Assembly: GCA_964506325.1 (NCBI GenBank)
Contig: CAZDLO010000034.1
Span: 1-34,381 of the forward strand
Length of the DNA: 34,381 nt
Direction: 5' to 3'
Source of the DNA: CAINVV01 sp964506325
GTDB lineage: Bacteria > Bacteroidota > Bacteroidia > Bacteroidales > Prolixibacteraceae
The position numbers and the translations under genes are program-made. Below are positions 16,976 to 25,136 of the stretch, one piece after another. Below the pieces are notes generated by a model, which was not told the DNA's origin, made no database searches, and saw only the letters and a list, made by a program, of their open reading frames with translations. Each line of letters opens with the position of its first letter. The stretch's first letter is position 1.

Positions 16976-18172
16976 ATGACAATAAAAAATCGGGGTGTTT
17001 CCGCCCCCTTTTACGTTGACCTGATAAAGGGTGGTGCGACAACACTTATTCTGGTGTTGCTTTTTATATTTTATGCCAAAGGGAAATGCACGGTCACTGA
17101 GTTGCTTCTTGCATTGCCTTTTTTTATTTTGTTTTACTACGCACAGTTTGTCATAGGACGCACTACGGTTGTATCGGCCTTTCAGGAGTGGATCGGAATC
17201 AACAGGTTCAATGTTCTGCTGTTTCCTACCGGTATGCTCATTTTATATTTGATTTATTTGGTCCAAAATGGTCAGGATATTCTGGGGGGAAATCCCTGGT
17301 TGCTCCTGTATATTATTTATTTTCCTGTCGTGATCTTTTCTTTTGGAAAGGATCCGGACCGTAAGATTGGCTGGACCGATTTTACCGTTTTTGTGCTGGC
17401 ACTTTTGCCTACCGCCCTTTACAGCATAGACCAGAACAGCAACATTCCTGTCAGTGGCGGAGGATTTGATTCTGTCTCCCACATCATGATTATATTAACC
17501 GGCGTCTATGCTTTCGCTGTTGTGCGGGGAATAAGGGATGTCGGGTTCGTTCCGGAGTTGAACTGGAAATCGCTTGTTACCGCCTTATTGGTTTGGGCTT
17601 CCTATTACCTGGTTGTTTTCCTGTTTGGAAGGTCTGTTGATTTTATTGCTGTGACAGGTTACAATGAAACCTTTGAGGTTTTGTTCAAATCAATCCTTTT
17701 TTCAATTATTGGCACATTTTTGCATACTGCATTGTTTGAAGAGCTCTTCTTCCGTGGTATCCTGCAGAATATGCTGGCAAAAAGAATTTCCCAGGGAAAA
17801 TCGTGGCTGATATTCTGGATTTCTGGATTTGTCTTGTTGACGGTCGGGGCATTCCTGGTAGGATATACCCTTGAAGGCAAAATGAAATGGTTTCCGGCCC
17901 TGGTAACTGTAATAATGTTTATTGCGGCCTACTTTCTTGAAAAGTCAGGGAAGCATGGATTTGGTATTTACACCTCTCTGGCAATTACAGGGGTCACGTT
18001 TGGATTGGTTCATTATCACGCCAAGTCTATCATTTATATCGGGTTGGCCTGTCTTGCGGGATGGGCTTACGGTTATACCTATATCAAGACCAAAAGTGTT
18101 TTCTACAGCGCCCTGGTTCATGCACTCGTAAATACAGGAGTTCTTATTTTCGGATTAAAAATGATCAGGTAA
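16976..18172 (+). CDS. CPBP family intramembrane metalloprotease
   Basis: A 398-residue multi-pass membrane protein. The start is placed at the ATG at 16976; a 9-codon extension to a TTG at 16949 adds no conserved sequence. CPBP/Abi motifs are complete: EELFFRG (E255, E256, R260), FGLVHYH (H346) and ALVHALVN (H382). The family is related to eukaryotic Rce1 prenyl-protein endopeptidase. Bacterial members process or protect against peptides, or have unknown roles. About half of the protein, before the CPBP core, is an additional set of membrane helices. No bacteriocin or partner gene is adjacent. Confidence 0.9.
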   Translation: MTIKNRGVSAPFYVDLIKGGATTLILVLLFIFYAKGKCTVTELLLALPFFILFYYAQFVIGRTTVVSAFQEWIGINRFNVLLFPTGMLILYLIYLVQNGQDILGGNPWLLLYIIYFPVVIFSFGKDPDRKIGWTDFTVFVLALLPTALYSIDQNSNIPVSGGGFDSVSHIMIILTGVYAFAVVRGIRDVGFVPELNWKSLVTALLVWASYYLVVFLFGRSVDFIAVTGYNETFEVLFKSILFSIIGTFLHTALFEELFFRGILQNMLAKRISQGKSWLIFWISGFVLLTVGAFLVGYTLEGKMKWFPALVTVIMFIAAYFLEKSGKHGFGIYTSLAITGVTFGLVHYHAKSIIYIGLACLAGWAYGYTYIKTKSVFYSALVHALVNTGVLIFGLKMIR

Positions 18173-18279
18173 CCATTGTTTGGATGGATCGTGGAAAACT
18201 GCCGGCCATCCAACCATCTTTATCTGTAGACACCATCAGTTATCCGTTTTACAAACGCAACAAAAGACGGACTCTGATC

Positions 18280-18302
18280 ATCCGGGCCAGTTTGGCCTGG
18301 AT
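18280..18302 (+). other. Stable hairpin upstream of the GH31 gene
   Basis: A 10-bp stem with one G-U pair and a 3-nt loop (arms ATCCGGGCCA and TGGCCTGGAT) lies 47 bp before the GH31 start. A second inverted repeat, TTGGATGG/CCATCCAA, sits at 18180-18213 just after the CPBP stop. Neither has a T-tract. They may be terminator, mRNA-stability or leader elements. Confidence 0.3.
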
Positions 18303-18349
18303 ATCATTCCAGTGAATATATTACCTCTTTACAATTTAATTTTTATGCC

Positions 18350-20134
18350 ATGGCTATTAAAAGCAGACCGGGACGATGGATACGATTTCTGATGATAACG
18401 ACCGGCGTATTGCTGGTTATTTATTATTTCTATTTTGCCTTTCCCTTCCGTGGAATGTTTTTTAATCATCAGCGACATGGTAATCCCCCTTTAACCCCTG
18501 CCTGGGCACTGGAATGCTGGCTTTGGGAAGATGATGCTAACACGGCAGTAAGGGTAGACACACTTTTGGCCGGTTACGTAAAATATGATATCCCTGTAAG
18601 GACAATCCTGATAGACAGTCCCTGGAGCCTGAGGTACAACGACTATGAAATAGATACAATGAGATACCCCGGTCCGGAACAGTGGTTCGGGAAACTGCAG
18701 GAGAAAGGCTACCGGGTTGTCCTGTGGACGACCAATATGGTTAATAGTTACAGCAATGATACCAGGATAAAGGAGTCTGAATCATTCTTCAGGGAGGCTT
18801 CCGTCAAAGGTTACCTTGCGGGATCCGGCGAGAAAAACAGCTGGTGGAAAGGCAAGGGGGGATTTATTGATTATTCCAATCCTGAAGCCATGAAATGGTG
18901 GAGAAACCGCCAGCAGAAGGTGTTTGACCTTGGTATTGACGGGTGGAAACTGGACGGTACTGCTACCTTGTTCTATACCCTGGTTGGTCCTGTGCCGTTT
19001 TTGTACAAGAAAACCAAATCCGGACTAATGTCTACCAGGACATACATGGATCATTATTACCGGGACGAATACAACCATGGACTTACCCGGAATCCTGAAT
19101 TTGTTACGCTTGCCAGGTCTATAGACCGTTGGCCCCATCCTGAAGGCTTTGCCCCACTGGATGCTGCTCCCGTTACCTGGGTGGGTGATCAGAAACATAC
19201 GTGGGAATCTACCGGGCAGGTAACTGATGAGGATGAGCAAAACAAGGATCTGACGATGGATGGTATTGATGGTATTGAGATGGCTATAAGCAATATTCTT
19301 GCCGCTGCCGACCTGAGATACAATGTGATAGGTTCTGACATTGCCGGATTCTCAGGAAGTACAATTCCTCCTAGGCTCTATATCAGATGGACACAACTAT
19401 CCGCATTCTGTGGGTTGTTCCTTAACGGCGGCCATGGAGAACGGGCACTCTGGCATCGTTCACAGCAGGAACTTGAAGTGATCCGCAAGTTCTCATGGCT
19501 TCATACCGAACTTATTCCTTACATGTACAGTTACATTGTTACCGGTCACGAGGGAGGCCGTGTCCTGCAAAAAACTGTCAAAGGCAAATACCATTATCTT
19601 TTTGGGGAGGATTTTCTGGTGGCACCCATTTATCGGGATAACCTGAAAACCATGGTTACCTTGCCTTCCGGGAAATGGAGGTATTTCTTCGATGACAGAA
19701 AACTGCTGGAAGGACCTGTGGCTTTCGAACGTGAATATCCTTTGGATGAGTTTCCCGTGTACATTCGTGAGGGAGCCATTGTTCCGCTGAACATTGAAAG
19801 AAGTTATACCGGTCTTGGAACCGAAGGTAATAAGGGCTCCCTGACTTGGCTGGTCTATCCGGGATTGGATAATAGTTTTACGGTTCATTATCCGGACAGA
19901 AGCGGAAGCTCCAGCGTGTCCATGGCGAATCAACCAGGTAAAATAGTGTTAACGATAAAGGACGCCACAAAATCAAATCGTTTTGCTGTCCACCTTGAGA
20001 AGAAACCGGCATCTGTCATGTTTAACAATATTGCAATAATTGATTCTGTTGATCTTCAATACGACAGCACAAAAATGAAATTGAATGTTAAAATTCCGGA
20101 TGTAAAGGAAGGAGAACTCGTGATTCTGAAGTGA
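18350..20134 (+). CDS. Membrane-anchored glycoside hydrolase family 31
   Basis: A 594-residue protein. Residues about 12-33 are an uncleaved-looking membrane anchor. The catalytic TIM barrel runs from about 48 to 400. By position the nucleophile is D202 in DGWKLDG and the acid/base is D280 in TWVGDQK; NVIGSDIAGF and NGGHGERALW are further GH31 landmarks. A C-terminal beta-sandwich follows from about 430. The N-terminal beta-sandwich usual in GH31 alpha-glucosidases and xylosidases is absent, since the barrel begins right after the anchor. GH31 members cleave alpha-glycosidic bonds; the specificity is not readable. The gene ends 21 bp from the convergent S41-like gene. Confidence 0.88.
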   Translation: MAIKSRPGRWIRFLMITTGVLLVIYYFYFAFPFRGMFFNHQRHGNPPLTPAWALECWLWEDDANTAVRVDTLLAGYVKYDIPVRTILIDSPWSLRYNDYEIDTMRYPGPEQWFGKLQEKGYRVVLWTTNMVNSYSNDTRIKESESFFREASVKGYLAGSGEKNSWWKGKGGFIDYSNPEAMKWWRNRQQKVFDLGIDGWKLDGTATLFYTLVGPVPFLYKKTKSGLMSTRTYMDHYYRDEYNHGLTRNPEFVTLARSIDRWPHPEGFAPLDAAPVTWVGDQKHTWESTGQVTDEDEQNKDLTMDGIDGIEMAISNILAAADLRYNVIGSDIAGFSGSTIPPRLYIRWTQLSAFCGLFLNGGHGERALWHRSQQELEVIRKFSWLHTELIPYMYSYIVTGHEGGRVLQKTVKGKYHYLFGEDFLVAPIYRDNLKTMVTLPSGKWRYFFDDRKLLEGPVAFEREYPLDEFPVYIREGAIVPLNIERSYTGLGTEGNKGSLTWLVYPGLDNSFTVHYPDRSGSSSVSMANQPGKIVLTIKDATKSNRFAVHLEKKPASVMFNNIAIIDSVDLQYDSTKMKLNVKIPDVKEGELVILK

Positions 20135-20155
20135 GGAAACCGGAACAATTATTTA

Positions 20156-21484
20156 CTATTTGACCTTAAGGGTTTTCAGCACAGTTCCGAGTGCATCTTC
20201 ATTTGTTGGAATGTCGGGTTCTACACCCTTTCCCATCCACATTTTTCCTGATGGATCATAATATTGGGCAATCGGCAGGGTGATCCTGAAACTACTGCTG
20301 ACATTAACTGCTTCAAAAAGCATGGGTTGTCCGGAGCTTTTCTGTCCGGCGATGGTGGCAATTTTGTCATTCTTCAGCCAGATCGACAATGCTTCAGGTA
20401 TTTTGGAGGTTCTCTGGTCGGTAAGTACGAAGATCCGGCCCAGGAATATTGCCTGTGCAGGTATAAGCTTCATGTAACGACCATTGTCCTCGTAGATAGA
20501 CTGATTTTTTGAAGAAAATGTCAGTCCACTTTTAAACAATTTGGTGTAATCTGCCGATTTTGGGACATCGGTTTTTACGTCAAGCCATTTCCTGGTAAGA
20601 TATACACCCCAGTCGGCCGGTAAAAGGGTGAGATGTTCGGCCAGCAACACCGCTGTGGATAATTTTAGATTCTTTCTTCCCCTGGCATCCAATATCAGTG
20701 ATGTATAGTTTTTGTCGAGAATATCCCGGAATAACTTATCCATCATTGATTTATCATCAGGCAGATCCGATAGGTCAAGCAAAGCAACCCCTGGCTGCAC
20801 CTGGCGGGCTGAATAATTTTTTTCAGCGTTTGGAGTATTTTCTTTTTTTATTATCCGCTTTATTTCGAAGGGTGCAAAGAATGTTTTTTTGCTGTGCCAG
20901 AAAAGTACGGCGCCCAATTCGTAATCGTCTGAAATTTTTGATTTTACATCGCTGACCTTTCGTTTGAATGTTTGCCATTCATCTGAATTGGTGAGATCTT
21001 TGTCCCAATAAATTTTCTCTGTCTGATAAAAAGCGTTGATTATTATGGCGCTATAATCCTCCAGTTGTTTGTCCGAGTAGGCTCTGGCACCTATCAGGAG
21101 GTGTGCTCGATTGCGGTTGTCGGTGAGAACTCCGGAAAAACTGTTGTTCCAGCTTTTGGCTTTCAGCGGGAATGATTTATCAAGGTAATCGAAGCTACCG
21201 TTGTAAAAAATTGTGTCTGCCTTGTAGGAAACCTTTCCTTCGCTGTGCACAATTTCAGGATACCTTAGTTTTCCTGCAGTTTTTGCCAGGGTGTAGGCGA
21301 TGCTACCCGCCATCTCTTTCAATGCGTCCCTTCTTGTATGTGCTTCAAAAGTCATATCCTCCGGGTTGATCGATATGGTCAACAGCAATTCTTCGCCATT
21401 TTCATTTTGAATGCGCCAGTAGGATTGTGCCAAACAATTAACTGACAAAGCAATAAGAAGAATGGATCCAAAAAATTTAAGCAT
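20156..21484 (-). CDS. S41 (C-terminal processing) peptidase homologue lacking the Ser-Lys dyad
   Basis: A 442-residue exported protein with a signal peptide at 1-20 (ending NCLAQ). The C-terminal half resembles the S41 protease core: LLDLSDLPDD, SLILDARGRKN (the usual DLRxN region), a lengthened loop, FVLTDQRTSKIPEAL, and the ending LPIAQYYDPSGKMWMGKGVEPDI, a strong S41 signature. The catalytic serine position (three before the conserved E) is K361 and the lysine 25 residues later is Q386, so both dyad residues are replaced. No PDZ domain is evident. The N-terminal 200 residues are unassigned. It is probably a non-catalytic binding protein. Confidence 0.72.
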   Translation of the reverse strand: MLKFFGSILLIALSVNCLAQSYWRIQNENGEELLLTISINPEDMTFEAHTRRDALKEMAGSIAYTLAKTAGKLRYPEIVHSEGKVSYKADTIFYNGSFDYLDKSFPLKAKSWNNSFSGVLTDNRNRAHLLIGARAYSDKQLEDYSAIIINAFYQTEKIYWDKDLTNSDEWQTFKRKVSDVKSKISDDYELGAVLFWHSKKTFFAPFEIKRIIKKENTPNAEKNYSARQVQPGVALLDLSDLPDDKSMMDKLFRDILDKNYTSLILDARGRKNLKLSTAVLLAEHLTLLPADWGVYLTRKWLDVKTDVPKSADYTKLFKSGLTFSSKNQSIYEDNGRYMKLIPAQAIFLGRIFVLTDQRTSKIPEALSIWLKNDKIATIAGQKSSGQPMLFEAVNVSSSFRITLPIAQYYDPSGKMWMGKGVEPDIPTNEDALGTVLKTLKVK

Positions 21485-21571
21485 TGTTGGTGATATGAAG
21501 ATTTGTTCTAAAATAGATTTTTTTCTTCATCTTTTTTTCAATTGCAGCGCAGACTTACAAATTTTCATAAA

Positions 21572-21598
21572 AAAGGGATAGTTAAAAACTACCCCTTT
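21572..21598 (-). terminator. Intrinsic terminator of the malic enzyme gene
   Basis: An 11-bp stem with one mismatch and a 5-nt loop (arms AAAGGGATAGT and ACTACCCCTTT). On the minus strand it is followed by a T-run. It lies 46 bp past the malic enzyme stop codon and before the S41-like gene. Confidence 0.6.
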
Positions 21599-21643
21599 CC
21601 CGATTTGTGCCATTATATTTGATAAGGTAAAAATCAGCCGAAA

Positions 21644-23911
21644 TTAAGCCTCAAGATTTTGAGCATCTACAACCGCGATAGCAATCATGTTCAACACATC
21701 CCGCACGGTGCAATGCATCTGCATGACTTGCATAGACTTGCGGTTTCCGACAAGTATTGGACCAAGGGTTTCACATCCTGCAATATGCTGCAGACTATGA
21801 GTAGCGATATTGGCCGAACTCAGGTTGGGGAAAATTAATAAATTGCATTCCTTTTCAGCCAGTTTATTGAAAGGATACATCTTATTACGGATTTTCTTGT
21901 CAACAGCAACGCTAAGCTGCATTTCACCATCTACAATCATCTCCGGATAATCCCTGTGAAGAATTTTTACGGCTTCCCTGACTTTGGAAGGGGAAGGTTC
22001 GTGGTTGGAACCAAAGTTGGAATAAGACAACATGGCCAGGCATGGTTCAATATTGAATTGCCTGACAACTTTGGAGGCTTGAACAGCGGTGTCAACCAGG
22101 TCGTTAACATCGGGAGCAGAATCGATGGTTGTGTCGGCAAGGAAGTATGTTCCTCTCTGACTAATTATCAGGTGCATGCCGAAAATTTTCGCTACACCCG
22201 GCTTCTTCCCGATAATTTCCAGTGCTGGTTTGATGGCATCAGCATAACGGGTAGAGTAGCCTGAGACAACAGCATCGACATCGCCGCATTCCAGCATCAC
22301 TGCAGCAAAGTAATTTTTGTCAAACATTTTGTCAACAGCTTCTTCAAGAGTCATACCTTTCCGTTTGCGCTTTTCAAACAATATTTCGGCATATTTACGG
22401 CGAAGCTTATCGTTAGGCCTGTTCCTGTTGTCTATAATCTCAACATTCCCGAAGTCGAGTTCATATTCTGCAATCAATCTTCTGATTTTCTCCTCATTTC
22501 CTATCAGTACAGGTGTTGCAATCTCTTCCTGGTGAGCGATATAGGCTGCTTTTAATACTTCATAATCACTCGCATCCGGGAAGGCAACTTTTTTAGGATC
22601 CTGCTTGGCTTTATCGATTATCATTGATATCAGCTTGTTCTCAGAACCTAACCTGTGACCAAGTTCTTCGGTATAGGCATCCCAGTCGGTGATCGTTATA
22701 CGGGCCACACCAGATTCAATGGCTGCTTTTGCTACCGCCGGAGCAACACGGGTGATTAAGCGCGGGTCCATCGGTTTAGGAATAAAATACTCCCTGCCAT
22801 AGACTATATTGCGTGCATTATAGGCAGTTAGAACGGATTCCGGGACTTTCTCCTTGGCCAGCTCTGACAAGGCTCTGACGCAGGCAATTTTCATCTCTTC
22901 ATTGATGGTTCTGGCCCTAACATCCAATGCCCCCCTGAAAATAAATGGAAATCCAAGCACATTGTTGATCTGGTTGGGATAATCAGAACGTCCTGTTGCA
23001 AAAATAAGGTCCTCCCTGGAGGCTTTAGCTTCAGCATACGGAATTTCAGGATCCGGATTAGCCAGGGCGAAAACGATGGGGTTAAGAGCCATAGACCGGA
23101 CCATATCCTGTGTCAGCACTCCCGCAACTGATAAGCCAATAAATACGTCAGCGCCTACAATGGCGTCTGCGAGTGTCCTGGCGGGGGTATTGCGAACAAA
23201 TTCCATTTTTGAGCTGTTCAGGTCGGTTCTTTCGTTGTGCAGAACACCCCTGCTGTCGCACATTATGACATTCTCCCTTTGTGCTCCAAGTGAGATATAC
23301 AAGCGCGTACATGATACGGCTGCTGCGCCTGCACCATTCACAACTATACGCACGTCTTCGATCCTCTTTCCGGCCATTTCAACTGCATTAAGGAGGCCAG
23401 CGGAGGAAATAATTGCCGTTCCGTGCTGGTCGTCATGCATGATTGGAATATCAAGCTCTTTTTTCAGTCTCTCTTCTATCTCAAAGCACTCAGGTGCTTT
23501 AATATCTTCAAGGTTAATTCCACCAAACGTAGGAGCAAGCGCTTTTACTGTCTGTATGAAGAGTTCCGGATCATTGGCATCCAGTTCAATGTCAAAAACA
23601 TCAATGTCTGCGTAAATTTTGAAAAGCAGGCCCTTACCCTCCATTACCGGTTTACCGGCTGCCGGACCAATATTCCCCAGTCCGAGGACAGCAGTACCAT
23701 TTGATATTACTGCCACCAGATTTCCTTTGGCTGTATATTTGTATACATCATCCGGACACTCCTTGATAGCGAGACAGGGACTTGCGACTCCCGGTGTATA
23801 GGCAAGCCCCAGGTCACGCTGCGTGGCGTGGGGTTTGGTCGGGGTTACTGATATTTTGCCCGGTCTGCCATTGCTATGGTAATCCAGCGCATCTTGGTTC
23901 AATTTAGCCAT
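21644..23911 (-). CDS. maeB: NADP-dependent malic enzyme fused to phosphotransacetylase-like domain
   Basis: A 755-residue MaeB-type enzyme that converts malate to pyruvate and CO2 with reduction of NADP. The malic enzyme part (about 1-425) has AYTPGVA (Y38), K93 in MEGKGLL, NLEDIKAPECF, HDDQHGTA (metal-site acids) and the dinucleotide fold VVNGAGAAA (191-198). The C-terminal part (about 430-755) is a phosphate acetyl/butyryltransferase-like domain that in characterised MaeB is regulatory and binds acetyl-CoA. Full length for the family. It has its own -7 box and terminator, so it is probably monocistronic. Confidence 0.95.
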   Translation of the reverse strand: MAKLNQDALDYHSNGRPGKISVTPTKPHATQRDLGLAYTPGVASPCLAIKECPDDVYKYTAKGNLVAVISNGTAVLGLGNIGPAAGKPVMEGKGLLFKIYADIDVFDIELDANDPELFIQTVKALAPTFGGINLEDIKAPECFEIEERLKKELDIPIMHDDQHGTAIISSAGLLNAVEMAGKRIEDVRIVVNGAGAAAVSCTRLYISLGAQRENVIMCDSRGVLHNERTDLNSSKMEFVRNTPARTLADAIVGADVFIGLSVAGVLTQDMVRSMALNPIVFALANPDPEIPYAEAKASREDLIFATGRSDYPNQINNVLGFPFIFRGALDVRARTINEEMKIACVRALSELAKEKVPESVLTAYNARNIVYGREYFIPKPMDPRLITRVAPAVAKAAIESGVARITITDWDAYTEELGHRLGSENKLISMIIDKAKQDPKKVAFPDASDYEVLKAAYIAHQEEIATPVLIGNEEKIRRLIAEYELDFGNVEIIDNRNRPNDKLRRKYAEILFEKRKRKGMTLEEAVDKMFDKNYFAAVMLECGDVDAVVSGYSTRYADAIKPALEIIGKKPGVAKIFGMHLIISQRGTYFLADTTIDSAPDVNDLVDTAVQASKVVRQFNIEPCLAMLSYSNFGSNHEPSPSKVREAVKILHRDYPEMIVDGEMQLSVAVDKKIRNKMYPFNKLAEKECNLLIFPNLSSANIATHSLQHIAGCETLGPILVGNRKSMQVMQMHCTVRDVLNMIAIAVVDAQNLEA

Positions 23912-23952
23912 GATAAATAAGATTTTATAGTGATTTTGGAATAATAGCTAAA

Positions 23953-23960
23953 CAAAATTA
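23953..23960 (-). promoter_or_regulatory. -7 box (TAATTTTG) before maeB
   Basis: Exact TAnnTTTG on the minus strand, 41 bp upstream of the ATG at 23911, in an AT-rich 133-bp intergenic region. No -33 TTG is clear. Confidence 0.42.
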
Positions 23961-24044
23961 TCAATTAATTTAATATATTGTTTTAAAAATCTGATTCCCT
24001 TTCGAAGATTTAAGATAGAGAAAACATTGAACCGACAGGGGTAT

Positions 24045-24263
24045 TTAAAATTCAATTTTCCTTTGTAAAGGTTTTTTTTTCTCCTTCAGAAAGTTTTCAA
24101 GGATTGCCTCAACCTGAGGTTTGCATCTTCCGCAACTGGTTGCAGCAAGCGTGAATTTCTTAACTTCCCCGAGGTTGTCGGCCCCCTTTTTCAAAATATT
24201 TATTATTTCTGATTTTGAGACTCCGTTGCAAATGCAAACTGTAATATTTTTTCTGGTGGCCAT
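24045..24263 (-). CDS. BFD-like [2Fe-2S]-binding protein
   Basis: A 72-residue protein with the four-cysteine arrangement CxC-X31-CxxC (C10, C12, C44, C47), as in bacterioferritin-associated ferredoxin and the small Fer2_BFD domains of nitrite reductases and glycerol-3-phosphate dehydrogenases. A basic tail (KEKKKPLQRK) follows. It probably binds a 2Fe-2S cluster and serves in electron or iron transfer. No bacterioferritin is adjacent; the nearest upstream gene on the strand is a methyltransferase, 85 bp away. No own promoter element was recognised. Confidence 0.85.
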   Translation of the reverse strand: MATRKNITVCICNGVSKSEIINILKKGADNLGEVKKFTLAATSCGRCKPQVEAILENFLKEKKKPLQRKIEF

Positions 24264-24348
24264 TCGTAACGTGTGTCGCGGGATGTTAATTGATTTATTG
24301 ACTGTTAAAATATTGTGTCAATTAATTCATTTTCTTATTGTCAAATTC

Positions 24349-25074
24349 TTACTCCAATCCCAGCTCCACCAGGTAATCGAAATGTTCTCCGGTAATCCTG
24401 TTTATTACCCTGTAGCCTGATTTCTCAGCATAATCGGTTAAGGTGTCCGGGTCGACAAATAGCCATGGGAATTTTTTCCCTTTTACCTTTTTGTAACTCA
24501 GCTGGTACTCCATTTCACCATAATAGGTATCTGATGCTATGTCGATCCATGTTTCACCATTTTCGTCGGTAAAAAGATAGAGAAGGTCGGAAGAGTCAGC
24601 AAGGATCCTGCCTCCGGTATTGAGAAGTTGTTTCAAATGATTCAGCAATACGGGCAAGCCGGCAATGGTCTGGGCAACACCTGCACCATTCATGAGCAGA
24701 AGAATAGTGTCAAATTTGAGGCCTTCAAGTGAATATATATCGCCGCATATAACCTCCGTTAATCCTCTTTGACGCATTGTTTCGCAGGAAAGGGGTGAAA
24801 TATCTAACGAGACAACGGCTAATCCGTTTTCCTTGAGCCAGATGGAATGTGCTCCGGCACCGGCTCCTATGTCCAGCACTTTTCCTTTGCACCTTTTTAG
24901 GGCTTCTTTTTCCTGCACAGGCATTTGTTCAAATGTTCTGAAAAAATAGGCAGGGGAGAGGGTCTCATCTTCTGCAATGTCGGTTTTTACCAGTATTAAT
25001 TCACCGGTAATGCCATGGAAATAATCAAGAACAGCTTGCCCTATCGGGTCATATTGCTTTGTTAATACCGGCAT
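24349..25074 (-). CDS. Class I SAM-dependent methyltransferase
   Basis: A 241-residue protein with the SAM-binding motif VLDIGAGAGAHS (66-77), the acidic strand-2 residue D91 (VSLDISP) and DTILLLMNGAG as motif II/III. The C-terminal part includes a DPDTLTDYAEKSGY segment. The target is not evident. It starts 62 bp after the PBP1A gene on the same strand with no recognised promoter, so co-transcription with PBP1A is likely, though a cell-wall role does not follow from that. Confidence 0.87.
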   Translation of the reverse strand: MPVLTKQYDPIGQAVLDYFHGITGELILVKTDIAEDETLSPAYFFRTFEQMPVQEKEALKRCKGKVLDIGAGAGAHSIWLKENGLAVVSLDISPLSCETMRQRGLTEVICGDIYSLEGLKFDTILLLMNGAGVAQTIAGLPVLLNHLKQLLNTGGRILADSSDLLYLFTDENGETWIDIASDTYYGEMEYQLSYKKVKGKKFPWLFVDPDTLTDYAEKSGYRVINRITGEHFDYLVELGLE

Positions 25075-25136
25075 AGTCTTTTATTAATTGAAAATCAACA
25101 GTTGATACATTCATGGATGAGGATTCGGATTTTCCC

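Noticed and set aside
16976..18172. Abortive-infection (Abi) phage defence gene
   Set aside because: CPBP proteins are sometimes named Abi, but nothing around it (no toxin, nuclease or mobile gene) supports a defence role.
23076..23615. A 179-codon open frame antisense to maeB
   Set aside because: It lies wholly within the well-conserved malic enzyme domain and its translation is serine-rich without any motif.
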